A stretch of 64,000 bases of DNA from Eukaryota sp. TZLM1-RC (lineage: Eukaryota > Metamonada: BaSk clade), in assembly GCA_040285825.1 (NCBI GenBank), contig JAUPSS010000004.1, positions 3,142,550 to 3,206,549 on the forward strand. The letters are read 5' to 3'. Below are positions 31,125 through 41,367 of the stretch, in pieces; the stretch's first letter is position 1; each line of letters starts with the position of its first letter. A program made the translations under genes and the position numbers. The notes under the pieces are model-generated. The model did no database searches, was not told where the DNA came from, and saw only the letters and a program-made list of their open reading frames with translations.

Positions 31125-33560
31125 TGCACACTTAATAAAATTAATTCATAACTAATGGGACGACTATCATTGAACCAAGATTTCCTCTACAAAATCTTGA
31201 TTTGCTTGCTGTCTAGTTAAAGCTTCTCTAATTGGATTGAAAAACCGAGGTAATCTATTAATAATGGGAAATTGAATCCGATAGCGCCTCAAAATAATAT
31301 CAAATCTTTTCATTGTTTTTTCTTTAACCATTTTTTGGAAATCATTCAAAAATGTTCCAACTTCTACTAATAGTCTTTCGTTTATCGAAAATGGGAATGC
31401 AATAAAAACAAGTGGTCTATTTCTATCAGCATTAGCTTCTTAGATATCTTTGTCATATTTTCTATGTTTGTCTTTAGCTTTAAATTCAAGAGCACTTGCA
31501 GGATTAAGTTTTTTCTTTGAACCAAAGTGTCATTTGCAACATTACAGGAAACAAAGTCAACAATACCTTCAGAGTTGTCAATCCAATCACAGTATACATC
31601 ACCTCTATCATCAGAACCAAAATTATTCAATGACAGTGTTTCCTTCGACAGAGGCTCTTTGATACACGATATTCTTGCAGTTTGTGCCATATTGAAAACA
31701 GTGTCTCTAACAGCATCATGTAATAAAGAACGATGAATTATCAATTTGGAACAATTCAGAGCATGACGTAAAGTGAGTTGAGGTGAATTTGAACAAATAC
31801 ATTGATCAATTGGCATATTCAAATATAATCTCATTTTTGTTACAGACGCTTCATTTGTAGCACACAGTCCAAATGTTCGTGATACAATGGTTACAAACAG
31901 TGAAGAATCTGATGACTGGTTTTCACAAACACCCATTTCCAATAACAATGAGTGAAGATCTTGATTTGAAACAGCCGAGCTGCATGTATTTTTATAAAGA
32001 TCATTTTCATACCTTCCTGTCAATCGTTTCTGATGTTCGAAGAGTGTATTTTAAATTTAAAAATTCTTTTCAGGATTATTACCATTGAATGATTGGAGAA
32101 AGCATCGACTCCACTTCAAATTATAATTGAAAATACTGCACTGAAAATTCAATTTTTGAAATTTCTTCATTTAATGCAAAAAAAAGTAGAAATTTGCGTT
32201 GTTATTAATAAATTTTCCGAATCGAAAAATCTTTCAGAAAACTCAAATATGGCATTTCATGAATGGCCAAACAAAACAAAAGATGTCCTAAAGGATCTTC
32301 TTGCTTTACACTACTTGATGATTTCAAAATAGAATTACCAACACGCAACTTAGAATTTGTGCAATATGCTGTTTGAAAATAAGGCATTAATTCTGGCAAA
32401 TGTTGTAACAAAGCACCTTGGATACTGCAACGACTATTTGAATTGATTGCATTGCTAAAATCCAACGACATACAAACAGTGGATTCATTTTGATGAAATA
32501 AAACATCTGTAGCAAATACTGCTGAAGAAACTCCATCTGTGGTATTAATTCCATATTGAAAGGGCAACAAATTTTTGCTTTTTCATTGAATCTATTTTTT
32601 AAGCAGCAAGCAGAAAAAATATTGTTTAAACTTTCAGAGACCACAATTAAACAAACATTCATTTTTGAGTTCTTTACAAGTGCCATCAAACGTGTATATC
32701 TTAATCCTTGAGGATATTTCAGATGACCAGTTGAAATTCTATTAAAAAATTTGGTGGATAAAACAAGACAATCCTAATGAAATAACCGTGGCTTTGATAT
32801 GATCAATCGAAAGCCCAGAAAGAACAGCAGACTTTCCGCGTGGTCTCCTTTTGATCACTGAAAACACCTCTGATGTCATCAATGGATGGCTTTCCCAATA
32901 GTCTCCATAATAACTTTGATCCATTATTGGGTTTTCAAATGGATGAAGAAGCTTGAGTTTATCTACAGTTTGTTGATTATTGGGAGCCTTGACTCCTGGA
33001 TTTCAAGTAGACAAAGCATTAGACCACTTGTTATCAAAGCATTTATCTTCAAAAATTTTGCTCAATTTCTCAGATGACAGTTTTCTTTGGCGCATTAGTA
33101 GTTATCTACAACATTTTCAACAAAATGATATTCAAAAGGAGCACAAAAAGTACCAAAAAATTCCCAAATATTGATAGCATACTTTCCCTTTCATAATTAA
33201 TGCAAAAATCTTTCAAAAACGAAGGCAAATTCATTGCATTTTGACGGATGTATTTCTTGTGGGGTTTTTATGGGAGAATGGTAATGATCGACTATTCGGC
33301 ATTTCAAACAAACCAACGATCAGCTGTTTTACCTTTTGAATTATTTCTGAAAGAAACATCGCATTTGTTACAAACTTTGTGTTTGATTCGATTGTTGACT
33401 GGTTTTGCAACAACTTGCGGAGGATAATTTATTGATTTTTCTTTATATTCTGTCCTTCTAGTAAATTTTTTTTGCATTATGTTCAGAATTTGCAACATCA
33501 TTATTTCCAACAGTCGTTCGAGCATCATGTCAACATAGCATAAAACTGATGTCTAACTGT
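31125..33560 (-). mobile_element. LINE-A, longest copy but heavily mutated
   Basis: Read on the minus strand from 33560 to 31125. A Cys-rich N-terminal piece (CNKCDVSFRNN.., 33300-33430) may be the N-terminal zinc finger. An RT start follows (FSVIKRRPRGKSAVLSGLSIDHIKA, 32742-32924), then RT motifs A and B (CMSLDFSNAINS, then SSVKQEDPLGHLLFC, 32205-32570). The post-RT part is largely deleted near 32050-32200. The finger and endonuclease remain at 31382-32023, and the conserved 3' tail ends the copy. Motif B reads KQEDP where the 43-kb copy has KQGDP. Frameshifts make the copy inactive. Confidence 0.65.
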
Positions 33561-34061
33561 TATCTAATATTAAATTTGCAATTAAAGAAATGGTTCAAAT
33601 TGATCAGCTGTTCACAACAACAAATCAAATCATTTGACACACTGCATGACCACAGAAAACACCTCATTCTTAGGGCAGTTGTCCATTAATGGTCATTGAA
33701 CAATAGAACTTAAACACTGAAAATATGGGAAATGAGATAACTTGAGCTACTTTCCTTAAGACCATTTGAAATCTAAGAAGATACGGGATTCTATTCTTTA
33801 GCCAAGCTTAGACGAACATTTGTTGGCGCCCTCAGGCTTATATAATATGAACAAAAAATATATAAACTTTTTCTAACCATTAGGACTTAAGGGTACAATA
33901 TTTCGTGGCCATTTAAAACATACTCAGCAAAGTAATCAAAGTCACAAATCTTGGAACGAGGCCTTCTTTTTAGCTATTGTTAACTACCAAATAAGACACT
34001 ATTATCAAAGAGACATAGTACATCAATTATGGAACTTAAAAGTGCAAACCCAGTGTTTGTG
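33561..34061. other. Intergenic DNA containing a TGTTGGCGCC motif
   Basis: No gene is visible. TGTTGGCGCCCTCAGGCTTA at 33823 resembles a second site at 35306 on the other side of the gag-only element and could be the edge of an older LTR. Confidence 0.4.
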
Positions 34062-34065
34062 TAAA

Positions 34066-34205
34066 TGATGCCGTTAGGCAGATGAACACACGAAGGAGAG
34101 AGAGAAATCTCTTGTTTATTAATAAAACTGATTCATAAATGAGTATCACGTCATCAGTCGAAATACAAAGAAACCTACTAATTCAATTTGAGTTCAACAA
34201 CAACA
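34066..34205 (-). repeat. LTR (3' LTR relative to gag) of TR-GAG 1
   Basis: 140 bp, identical to 35029-35168. On the coding strand it contains an AATAAA poly(A)-type signal and a TGACGTGA box resembling a CRE site. Confidence 0.85.
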
Positions 34206-34246
34206 CTACTTTTTCCCACTTTTCTGAGGACAAATACAGTACTGGC

Positions 34247-35002
34247 TCAATAGAGGGAAGATATGGGGTTTGTTAAACTCTTTGGTGCATCGTTTGTGTG
34301 ACACAAATAATTTACCTCATGTTTGATTTTAGATGGACAATCACGGGAGATGTGTCCAGGCTTGTGGCACTTGAAGCACAATTGATTTTTTAAATCCTGA
34401 AAGCGCCAAGAGGACCTCGTTTTAGTGCCAGCCGTACGTTCCACATCATTCACTGAGGTTTTGAAACCACGAGTCCATGAAGCAACCCTAGAGCAGTCCA
34501 ACAGCTCATCAGTAGTGGTTTCGACAAGAGAGTGAAGATCTGGGAATACATCATCTCGAATTCTCGCTAGTAGAGAACGTTGAAGACCTACGGGAAGAAT
34601 TCCTCTGGCAAATCGATTCAGAAAAGCTGTGTCTGGTAACTTCAGTCCGGAAGCCCTACTCTTTACCTGGAGGAAACGTCGCAGGTAACAGGACATACGT
34701 TCTCGGACGTCACCAATACGGACATCAAGCTTCAGTTCTGACATAGCCAGACTAAAATCTTCGTACGTGGCGAACGATACGACAGATTGTAGATGTCTGA
34801 GAAGAACATCGTCACTGGAAGAGACGTCGGATTTCTGGAGAGATAGGGACTCTAACAGAAAAGAATCGACCAAGAGTCTTGCTGGAACAAGCTCTTTCTT
34901 AGAAGTCACAGAAGAATAGATCTTCCACTCTTGTAGGAACAAGAGAACACTTTCAACTTTCATGGAAGAAAGAGACGGGAGGTTGACAGAAGGAACAGTC
35001 AT
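34247..35002 (-). CDS. gag: Gag-like protein with CCHC zinc knuckle
   Basis: The product is 251 residues. The N-terminal ~190 residues are helical (LFLQEWKIYSSV, SCYLRRFLQVKSRASG, ARGILPVGLQRSLLARI), in the style of retrotransposon capsid proteins. The C-terminal knuckle CFKCHKPGHISRDC fits CX2CX4HX4C, the nucleocapsid motif that binds RNA. No protease motif (DTG/DSG) or RT follows. The ATG lies 26 nt inside the 5' LTR, preceded by TTATTTCAG. This copy is uninterrupted, whereas the copy at 41.5 kb has premature stops. It probably packages its own RNA while borrowing RT and integrase. Confidence 0.8.
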   Translation of the reverse strand: MTVPSVNLPSLSSMKVESVLLFLQEWKIYSSVTSKKELVPARLLVDSFLLESLSLQKSDVSSSDDVLLRHLQSVVSFATYEDFSLAMSELKLDVRIGDVRERMSCYLRRFLQVKSRASGLKLPDTAFLNRFARGILPVGLQRSLLARIRDDVFPDLHSLVETTTDELLDCSRVASWTRGFKTSVNDVERTAGTKTRSSWRFQDLKNQLCFKCHKPGHISRDCPSKIKHEVNYLCHTNDAPKSLTNPISSLY

Positions 35003-35028
35003 CTGAAATAAGAAGGGCCAATAATTAT

Positions 35029-35168
35029 TGATGCCGTTAGGCAGATGAACACACGAAGGAGAGAGAGAAATCTCTTGTTTATTAATAAAACTGATTCATA
35101 AATGAGTATCACGTCATCAGTCGAAATACAAAGAAACCTACTAATTCAATTTGAGTTCAACAACAACA
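35029..35168 (-). repeat. LTR (5' LTR relative to gag) of TR-GAG 1
   Basis: Identical to 34066-34205. On the coding strand it would contain the promoter and, by analogy, the start of the transcript. Just inside it, ATAATTATTGGCCCTTC is the candidate primer-binding region, but I cannot match it to a tRNA. Confidence 0.85.
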
Positions 35169-36035
35169 TAAATCTCAATCAGCGCAGAGATAATAGGGAA
35201 CCATAAAACACATCAGTATTTAGTCTATAGCATTTTGTACATTTATACTTTTCATAGTTAGTTTCTTGAGTTAAAGTTGATTAATTTAGAAAAAGGGAAG
35301 AAGCAGTGTTGGCGCCTTTAGGCTTAAATAAAATAACGGCAAAAAGATCAACTTTACCTCCTTCAAATTATCTCACACTTTATCCTAACCCCCAAGATTC
35401 AAGGCAACAACATTCTATTTATCAATCTCTCTCCTAAATTTGTCAACATTCTTTTTCCCAAAGGTAGCATCTACAATAACAAGCAAGGTTTTGCATTGAT
35501 GATTCTATAGAATTACCCCTTAATGGGTCTTGTTCTTCGAATTGTCCTTCCTCATAAATTCCTATATTTGGAAAAATATCAGTTCAAATAATACGACGAC
35601 TTCTCATTATTAAAGACAAAAAAGTGCAACTGAAGCACGTTGGTAGTTAAAGAAGGGGTCTGACACTTGCTAATATTATTTATTGATATTTTACATTTCA
35701 ATGATGAAGTAATTGAATCATGCTGAGATGTTGTCAATACTTTGTTCTAAGAAATGAATGAGGCTGATGGATTCTCTTCCTTGTTTCCAAGCTGCCGTTG
35801 AATCATGAACGATACATTAAGTTAGAATTGTCTGTGCCAGCCGTTTTTTTGAACACAGAAATCAAAAGGGTAAAAAGATCATATTCAAAATTACAAGAAA
35901 TTTCCTTTTGAACACGAATTATACCTGTTGGGGTAATCATCATGGTTGATTCCAAGCAAAATCGTGTAGACAAATCAAAACAATTCTGTGTATGTAACAA
36001 TCAAAAAATACTAAAAATGAGAATAGATAACATTG
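35169..36035. other. Intergenic DNA, no supported gene
   Basis: It includes TGTTGGCGCCTTTAGGCTTA at 35306. A 65-residue minus frame at 35803-36000 has no recognised domain. Nothing else is visible. Confidence 0.4.
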
Positions 36036-36380
36036 TCAACAACTTGCGGTGATCCTACAGTTACGTGTAGTGTGTTCTCTTACAACACAATTACAACCTC
36101 TACATAGACAAACGTTGTGTCCAAAATCGACAACAAAGCGCTCTCTCTGGTAAGCAACTCTAGCCAACTGGGAAGTTGTTGTTGCAAATGTGGTCCTCTG
36201 TGGAAGTATTTCGTAATCAGGAAGCTTGTACCACGAAGAAGGAGGCATTGATCTAGAGTGGAGAATCATTGTCTTCTGTTGAGACTGGTTCTCGATTGAC
36301 AAAAAGTAATATTCTTTTGCCGAACAACTGAGCATAAACCAAAAGAGCACAAAGAGTAGAATAACCGTTTGTTTGAACAT
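36036..36380 (-). CDS. Small secreted or membrane-anchored cysteine-containing protein
   Basis: I take the internal ATG at 36378-36380 as the start because it gives a clean signal peptide: MFKQTVILLFVLFWFMLSCSA, a basic residue followed by a hydrophobic core and a small-residue cleavage site. An upstream ATG at 36467 in the same frame would add ~29 residues before it. The mature part is ~95 residues with a C-terminal cysteine cluster (VCLCRGCNCV .. NCRITASC), suggesting disulphide bonds or metal binding. No family is recognised. The frame is short, so the call rests mainly on the signal peptide. Confidence 0.45.
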   Translation of the reverse strand: MFKQTVILLFVLFWFMLSCSAKEYYFLSIENQSQQKTMILHSRSMPPSSWYKLPDYEILPQRTTFATTTSQLARVAYQRERFVVDFGHNVCLCRGCNCVVREHTTRNCRITASC

Positions 36381-36435
36381 TGCTGATGTGATTGGATTGA
36401 TCGGATTGCGCAAATTCAGAAAGTATAATGCTACT

Positions 36436-36551
36436 GTGAATTTCACATATTCCCCTGTGAAGTTCACTCCTGTTTTCCACTTTCTCAGTCTCTACTCACA
36501 GACTGTAAGAGACATGTAGCGTCATTTGACAAAGACAATCATGATCTTCAT
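36436..36551 (+). repeat. ~120-bp dispersed repeat, copy 1 (inverted copy at 63236-63360)
   Basis: Both copies carry palindromic GTGAATTTCAC/GTGAAATTCAC boxes around a CCCCT core, and both encode the same peptide (PVKFTPVFHFL..YSQ.VRDM), here on the plus strand and at 63.3 kb on the minus strand. This copy has an in-frame stop after VRDM. It overlaps the leader of the small secreted protein gene, while the other overlaps the NVL leader. Confidence 0.6.
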
Positions 36552-36569
36552 CGTGATTCGCTTCTGTCC

Positions 36570-36703
36570 CTAGCGTTTTACTTGGGTTGAAGCTTTCTAA
36601 TGGCATCTCGAAGGAAAATGTTAACATTGAGCTGAACGAACGAGAGCTGGAAGCCCTTTTCAATACTGTTGACGATATCTCTGTTCATTTAGACAATCTG
36701 TAA
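36570..36703 (+). pseudogene. Orphan C-terminal coding fragment, COMM-domain-like
   Basis: The plus frame ends ..IELNERELEALFNTVDDI, then SVHLDNL and stop, resembling the end of COMM domains ('f.l...EL..L...L..I...L..L'). No upstream part of such a protein is visible nearby. It may be a last exon or a gene remnant. The evidence is only this short peptide. Confidence 0.25.
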
Positions 36704-37577
36704 TAAAGTAAGTTATTTTGTAAGTAAATAGTTGATGTTTTTTGTTGTTTATTTGAACATTATTGGCACTTTATTGTGCTGAGAAGCTCCAGAACTGTGT
36801 GTTCTAGGTTTTCTGTGTTTTATGTCTACATTATTAAGTAAAAGTTGAAAACTAAGGCCCACAGATGTCGTAGGGAGAAACCAGACATTGGTGCAAGATC
36901 AAAATGCTAAATTAAATTATGAAAGAATTTAATCTTTTATAATCTTTTTTTAATTATAACTGAATCAAGCTGGGTTACCCAATACAGCTGTGTAGTTTTC
37001 GGTTCACTGGCTTAATGAACAAACATTCAAGAACAGGTTTTGTGAGTTATTCGCCACACGAGCATAAGTCAACACCATCCCAATTGAGCTGTTTATATTC
37101 CACGTAAAGTTAAAACACATTGCTTCATCTACTGTTCTGTACAACGTTCTTCAAGGTTTATGACGTTGATCAAATTGATTTTCTTGACTTTGAACTTCAA
37201 GCTATGCTTTGTAGTATATTGGAGCTTCCAAAACATCAATTTGAACTGATTTATTGATCACTTCTGATTTAATTAATTTTTTATGATGAATGACTCAGTC
37301 AATTTGTTGGCTGAATAGCAACAAAATGTCAATAATGACTCAAATTTTTACCTTTTTATATACAATTTTCAAAACAACTACTCCTTTAAATTGTAACAAT
37401 TTCGTTCTGGCAGATTGGAAATCCATTTTTGGATAATGATAATTAATGCAATTCACTGGTATTTAAAACTCAATATCCCCATTTTGATAAAGTTTAGTAT
37501 CTCTCTCTTATCCGAGACCAAGATTAAGTACTTGTTACATACTTGTATCCAGTGTCTGTGAGAACATATTCCCTTGT
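36704..37577. other. Intergenic DNA, no gene seen
   Basis: AT-rich sequence without supported coding potential. The last ~80 bases are the leader of the RAD51D-like gene. Confidence 0.5.
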
Positions 37578-38315
37578 ATGACGCAAGCATTACCAACTCT
37601 TCATGATGTAGTATCCTTTCACAAAAATAATTCTTTCGTCATACCTACAGGCTGGACCAGCCTTGATGATTTCATTGGTGGTGGTGTTTTCGCAGGCGAG
37701 CTGACAGAGTTTTTTGGTCCCTCTGGGTCCCATAAAACACTTTTAGCAATGCAGACTAGCCTTCACGCTGCAGTAAGTGGCAAGTCTGTCTTAGTCATCG
37801 ATGTTTTACATTCCTGGTCTCCTCATCAAATCTCTCTTATTTTAACCAGTCTGTTCCCATCCATAACCCTGAACTCACCTCGTTTTAAGGAAGTTTTAGC
37901 ATGTATTTCTCTTCGTAGACCTACCACAGCAGAACTTGAAGACTTTGGAACCATATATAGATGGCTTCATTACGTTTTGTTCAAGCTCACCACTTCTCCT
38001 CCTGAGTCGCACCCCAAAGTGGTTATTATTGATTCTATCAGCGGTGCACTTCTACCTTGCGTCACATCCGGCTCCCCATCTGTTCTTTTCGAGATGACCT
38101 GTATTATCTCCTTGTTGAAAGGAATTGCTGATAGTGGTAAAGTTGTGCTGGCTATCAACTCTGCTGTCTCTAATAACTCTGGGCTTGTTCCTTCTCTTGG
38201 TAATTTATGGTCTCCTCCTCTTAGGGTTAGGGTTAGGGTTAGTGAGGGTAGGGTTATTGGAAGTGTTCATCAAGCACAGCCTTTTAGGTGTAGGTTGGAT
38301 GTTGATTTTGAATGA
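37578..38315 (+). CDS. RAD51D: RAD51D-like RecA-family recombinase paralogue
   Basis: The product is 245 residues. IPTGWTSLDDFIGGGVFAGELTEFFG matches the start of the RecA core of RAD51 paralogues ('TG...LD..L.GG...GE.TE..G'). Walker A is GPSGSHKT (residues 47-54), and Walker B is KVVIIDSISG. The end has PSLGNLWSP, matching the RAD51D 'PALG..W...P' block. RAD51D acts in the BCDX2 complex that helps load RAD51 during homologous recombination. The N-terminal helical domain of animal RAD51D (~80 residues) is missing. In Walker A the glycine before Lys is histidine, which is unusual for an ATP-binding loop. Near the end, three perfect TTAGGG repeats encode RVRVRV. Confidence 0.7.
   Translation: MTQALPTLHDVVSFHKNNSFVIPTGWTSLDDFIGGGVFAGELTEFFGPSGSHKTLLAMQTSLHAAVSGKSVLVIDVLHSWSPHQISLILTSLFPSITLNSPRFKEVLACISLRRPTTAELEDFGTIYRWLHYVLFKLTTSPPESHPKVVIIDSISGALLPCVTSGSPSVLFEMTCIISLLKGIADSGKVVLAINSAVSNNSGLVPSLGNLWSPPLRVRVRVSEGRVIGSVHQAQPFRCRLDVDFE
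38221..38242 (+). repeat. Telomere-type TTAGGG repeats inside the RAD51D coding sequence
   Basis: Three exact TTAGGG units plus TTAG, followed by GGG-containing variants to about 38257. They are translated as alternating R and V in the gene's frame. Confidence 0.85.
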
Positions 38316-38635
38316 ACTTGCCAGTTTTTGAGTATAATACAAAATAAAGAATGATAATAAAAATAATGATAATGAAGAAATACAACAAAATTTTACATGA
38401 TTTCAGATTAATTTTGGGGTTTTGACAATTACACAACGAGTTGATGGTTCTCTAACATAAAAAAAGCCTTACTACATCATGAATTTCTGCTTCGTGCATT
38501 CACTACATCAAACTAATTTGAAGAGGGCATCTTTTCTATAGAAAACATTTGTTATTAATAACATGATAAAAAATCTTAGTGTGACTAAGATTAATAATCC
38601 CGTCTTTGCTGCCTTTTTATCAGACATTCAGAACT
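38316..38635. other. Intergenic DNA, no gene seen
   Basis: AT-rich 3' flank of the RAD51D-like gene, with AATAAAGAATG near 38343 as a possible poly(A) signal. Confidence 0.5.
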
Positions 38636-38639
38636 GTAC

Positions 38640-38922
38640 TGGTTTAATATATCAGCAACAAGGCCATTTGGTCTTCACTTAACAAATGAACCATGGAAAC
38701 AAAACATGCGGTTGAGATTGGGGCTGTATCCAAGTGGTCTTTTGGATAATTCTGTTTGTACTTGTAACGAAAAACCTACTGCCAATTTCCGTCATATTGT
38801 TAGTTCTAAGAAATTCCTTCAATATCGGTCAGTTCTTCATGATGCCGTTCGTGATGTGACATATGAGATGTTCAAGTGTTACAATTTTAGTTGCAAAGTA
38901 GAACCGTTGTTGAAAAAGCTTT
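38640..38922 (+). mobile_element. LINE family B fragment (finger region)
   Basis: It encodes MRLRLGLYPSGLLDNSVCTC and then NEKPTANFRHIVSSKKF, nearly identical to the copy at 44683 onward. The copy breaks off at KVEPLLK, and at that base the sequence switches to LINE-A in the opposite orientation. Confidence 0.7.
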
Positions 38923-39500
38923 CCTAATTCGATTGAAAATCCGAAGCAATTTATTAATCATGGCAAATTGAATCTGAAAGCGCCACAAAAAGATATCAAA
39001 TCTTTTCATTGTTGTTCTTGAACCATTGTTTGGAAATCATTCAAAAAAGTTCCTGCTTGTACTGATAGTCTTCCGTTTATAGAAAATCCGAAAGAAATAA
39101 AATCAAGTGGTCTATTTCTATCAGCATTACATTCTTCAATTTCTTTGTCATATTTTCAATGTTTTTCTTTGGCTTTAAATTCGAGAACGTCTACAGGATT
39201 AAGTTTTCTTCTTTGAACCAAAGTGTCATTTGCAACATTGCAGGAGAAACAGTCAACAACTGCTTAAAAGTACTCAATCCAATCACAGTATTCATCAGCT
39301 CTCTCATTAGAACCAAAATTATTCAATGACAGTGTTTCCTTCAGCAGAGGCTCTTTGATACATGAGATTCTTCCAGTTTGTGCCATATTAAAAACAGTGT
39401 CTCAAACAGCATTATGTAATAAAGAACTTTAAGTTACCAATTTAAAACAATTAAGAGCATGGCGGAAAGTGAACTGAGGTGAATTCAAACAAATTTTGTT
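38923..39500 (-). mobile_element. LINE-A fragment, diverged
   Basis: The minus strand matches the LINE-A endonuclease and C-terminus (compare 15.1-15.6 kb) with many stops. It lacks both ends: the 3' tail has been replaced by the LINE-B fragment, and upstream of the finger it stops near 39500. Confidence 0.6.
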
Positions 39501-40369
39501 ATTTAAAGTTTACACTACTAATAAATTTTCCACTATAGCTTTATTGGACAAAAATAATAAAATAAAATTAACAAAAATAAGTGAAATTGAACAATGTTTA
39601 TGGAAAGTATTCAGCAGAATATGAATGAACTTATAATGAAAGAGACATATGAACGTCTAATCCTTATACTGATTGCTTTTAATGTTCTTTTCATTACACA
39701 ATATATTTATTAGAGAATCCATGTAAATTTTAAATGAAATTGGTAGTAAACTTAAAGGTAACTTATCTTTTTCAGAATTAAAAAAATATCAATTTTAAAT
39801 TTATTGTTATCTTTATATATGTATATTAATTGTTGATAAGATGATTTAATATTTGATATTTAAATCTAAAATCTAAAAATCTAAAAGTATCAACTTCTTC
39901 TCCTAATTTTTATATATTAAAAAGTTTAGTGGGGTAATGTATATGGAGATTTTTACAAAAGCAACTTTCAATATAAGTGAACAATTTTCAGCTTTGAAAG
40001 TGATCCATCAAGATCAAGAAGATATTGATTAAAGATTATAGCTGATTATATTATTCAGAATTTTCAATTCTGTAAATCTTAACCTTTTTCTAAAATTCAA
40101 TCACCGGAAGTATGATTTGTGATTTACAGAACAACCAAACTTTGTACACAATGAGCCAAAGTGATTAATAGAACAAGCAATTATTTTATTTATTTATTGA
40201 ATTAAAAAGTGTATTGATTGGATACAATATTGTTATTCAAAGGTGTTTTTGAAAGTGTATTCCGTAGAGTTCCTTCTGATATTTTTATCAACACCATTAG
40301 ACGAGCTACATATATTTTGTTCATCTTCATGCACTTTAGTTATTCGTTTTTTAATGTTTGAAGTGTGTA
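39501..40369. other. Very AT-rich DNA, no gene seen
   Basis: No frame or repeat was recognised in this ~870-base stretch between two LINE-A copies. Confidence 0.5.
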
Positions 40370-41367
40370 TGTTTATTGAATTTGCACACTTGATTAAATT
40401 AAATCATAACTAATGGGACGACTATCATTAAACCAAGATTTCCTCTACAAAATCTTGATTTGCTTGCTGTCTAGCTAAAGCTTCTCAAATTCGATTGAAA
40501 AACCGCGGTAATCTATTAATAATGGCAAATTGAATCCGTGAACGCCATAAAAAAATATCAAATCTTTTCATTGTTTTTTCTTTCACCATTTTTTGGAAGT
40601 CATCCAAAAAAGTTTCTGCTTCAACTGATAATCTTCCATTTATCGAAAATGGGAAAGCAATAAAAACCAGCTGTGTATTTCTATCGACATTTGCATCTTC
40701 AATTTCTTTATCATATTTTCTATGTTTTTCTTTTGCTTTAAAATCAAGAACATTCACAGGATTAAGTGTTCTTCTGTGAACCAAAGTATCATTTGCAACA
40801 TTACATGAGACAAAGTCAACAATAGCTTCAGAATTATCAATCCAATCACAGTATACATCACCTCTATCATCAGAACCAAAATTATTCAGAGAAAGGGTTT
40901 CCTTCAGCAGGGGCTCTTTGATACACGATATCCTTGCAGTTTGTGCCATATTGAAAACAGTGTCTCTAACAGCATCATGTAATGAAGAAACTTAAGTTAT
41001 CAATTTAGAGCAATTTAGAGCATGGCGCAAAGTGAGTTGAGGTGAATTCGAACAAATACATTTTTCTTTTGATAATAATTGGTTAATGGGGATGTTCAAA
41101 TATAATCTCATTTTTGTTACAAATACTTCATTAGTGGCACACAATCCAAATCTTCGTGATACAATAGTTACAAAAAGTGAAGAATCTGACGTCTTGTTTT
41201 CACAAACACCCTTTTCCAATAACAATGAGTGAAGATCTTGATTTAAAACAGCCGAGCTGCAAATATTATTATAAAGATCTTTTTCATACATTCCAGTCAA
41301 TCTTTTCTGTAATGTTCGAAGAGTGTACTTCAAATTCAAAAGATTCTTTTCTAGAATATTGCCATTG

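Larger units (their letters stand above)
34066..35168 (-). mobile_element. TR-GAG-type LTR element 1 (intact gag, no pol)
   Basis: Two identical 140-bp direct repeats (34066-34205 and 35029-35168) start TG and end CA and flank a single minus-strand gag gene. There is no protease, integrase or RT, and no room for them in 1103 bp. A 4-bp target duplication TAAA (34062-34065 and 35169-35172) borders the element. A purine-rich tract (GTGGGAAAAAGTAG on the coding strand) sits just inside the 3' LTR, as expected for a polypurine tract. Identical LTRs imply a recent insertion. Gag-only LTR elements (TR-GAG, described in plants) depend on enzymes supplied by other elements. Confidence 0.85.
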
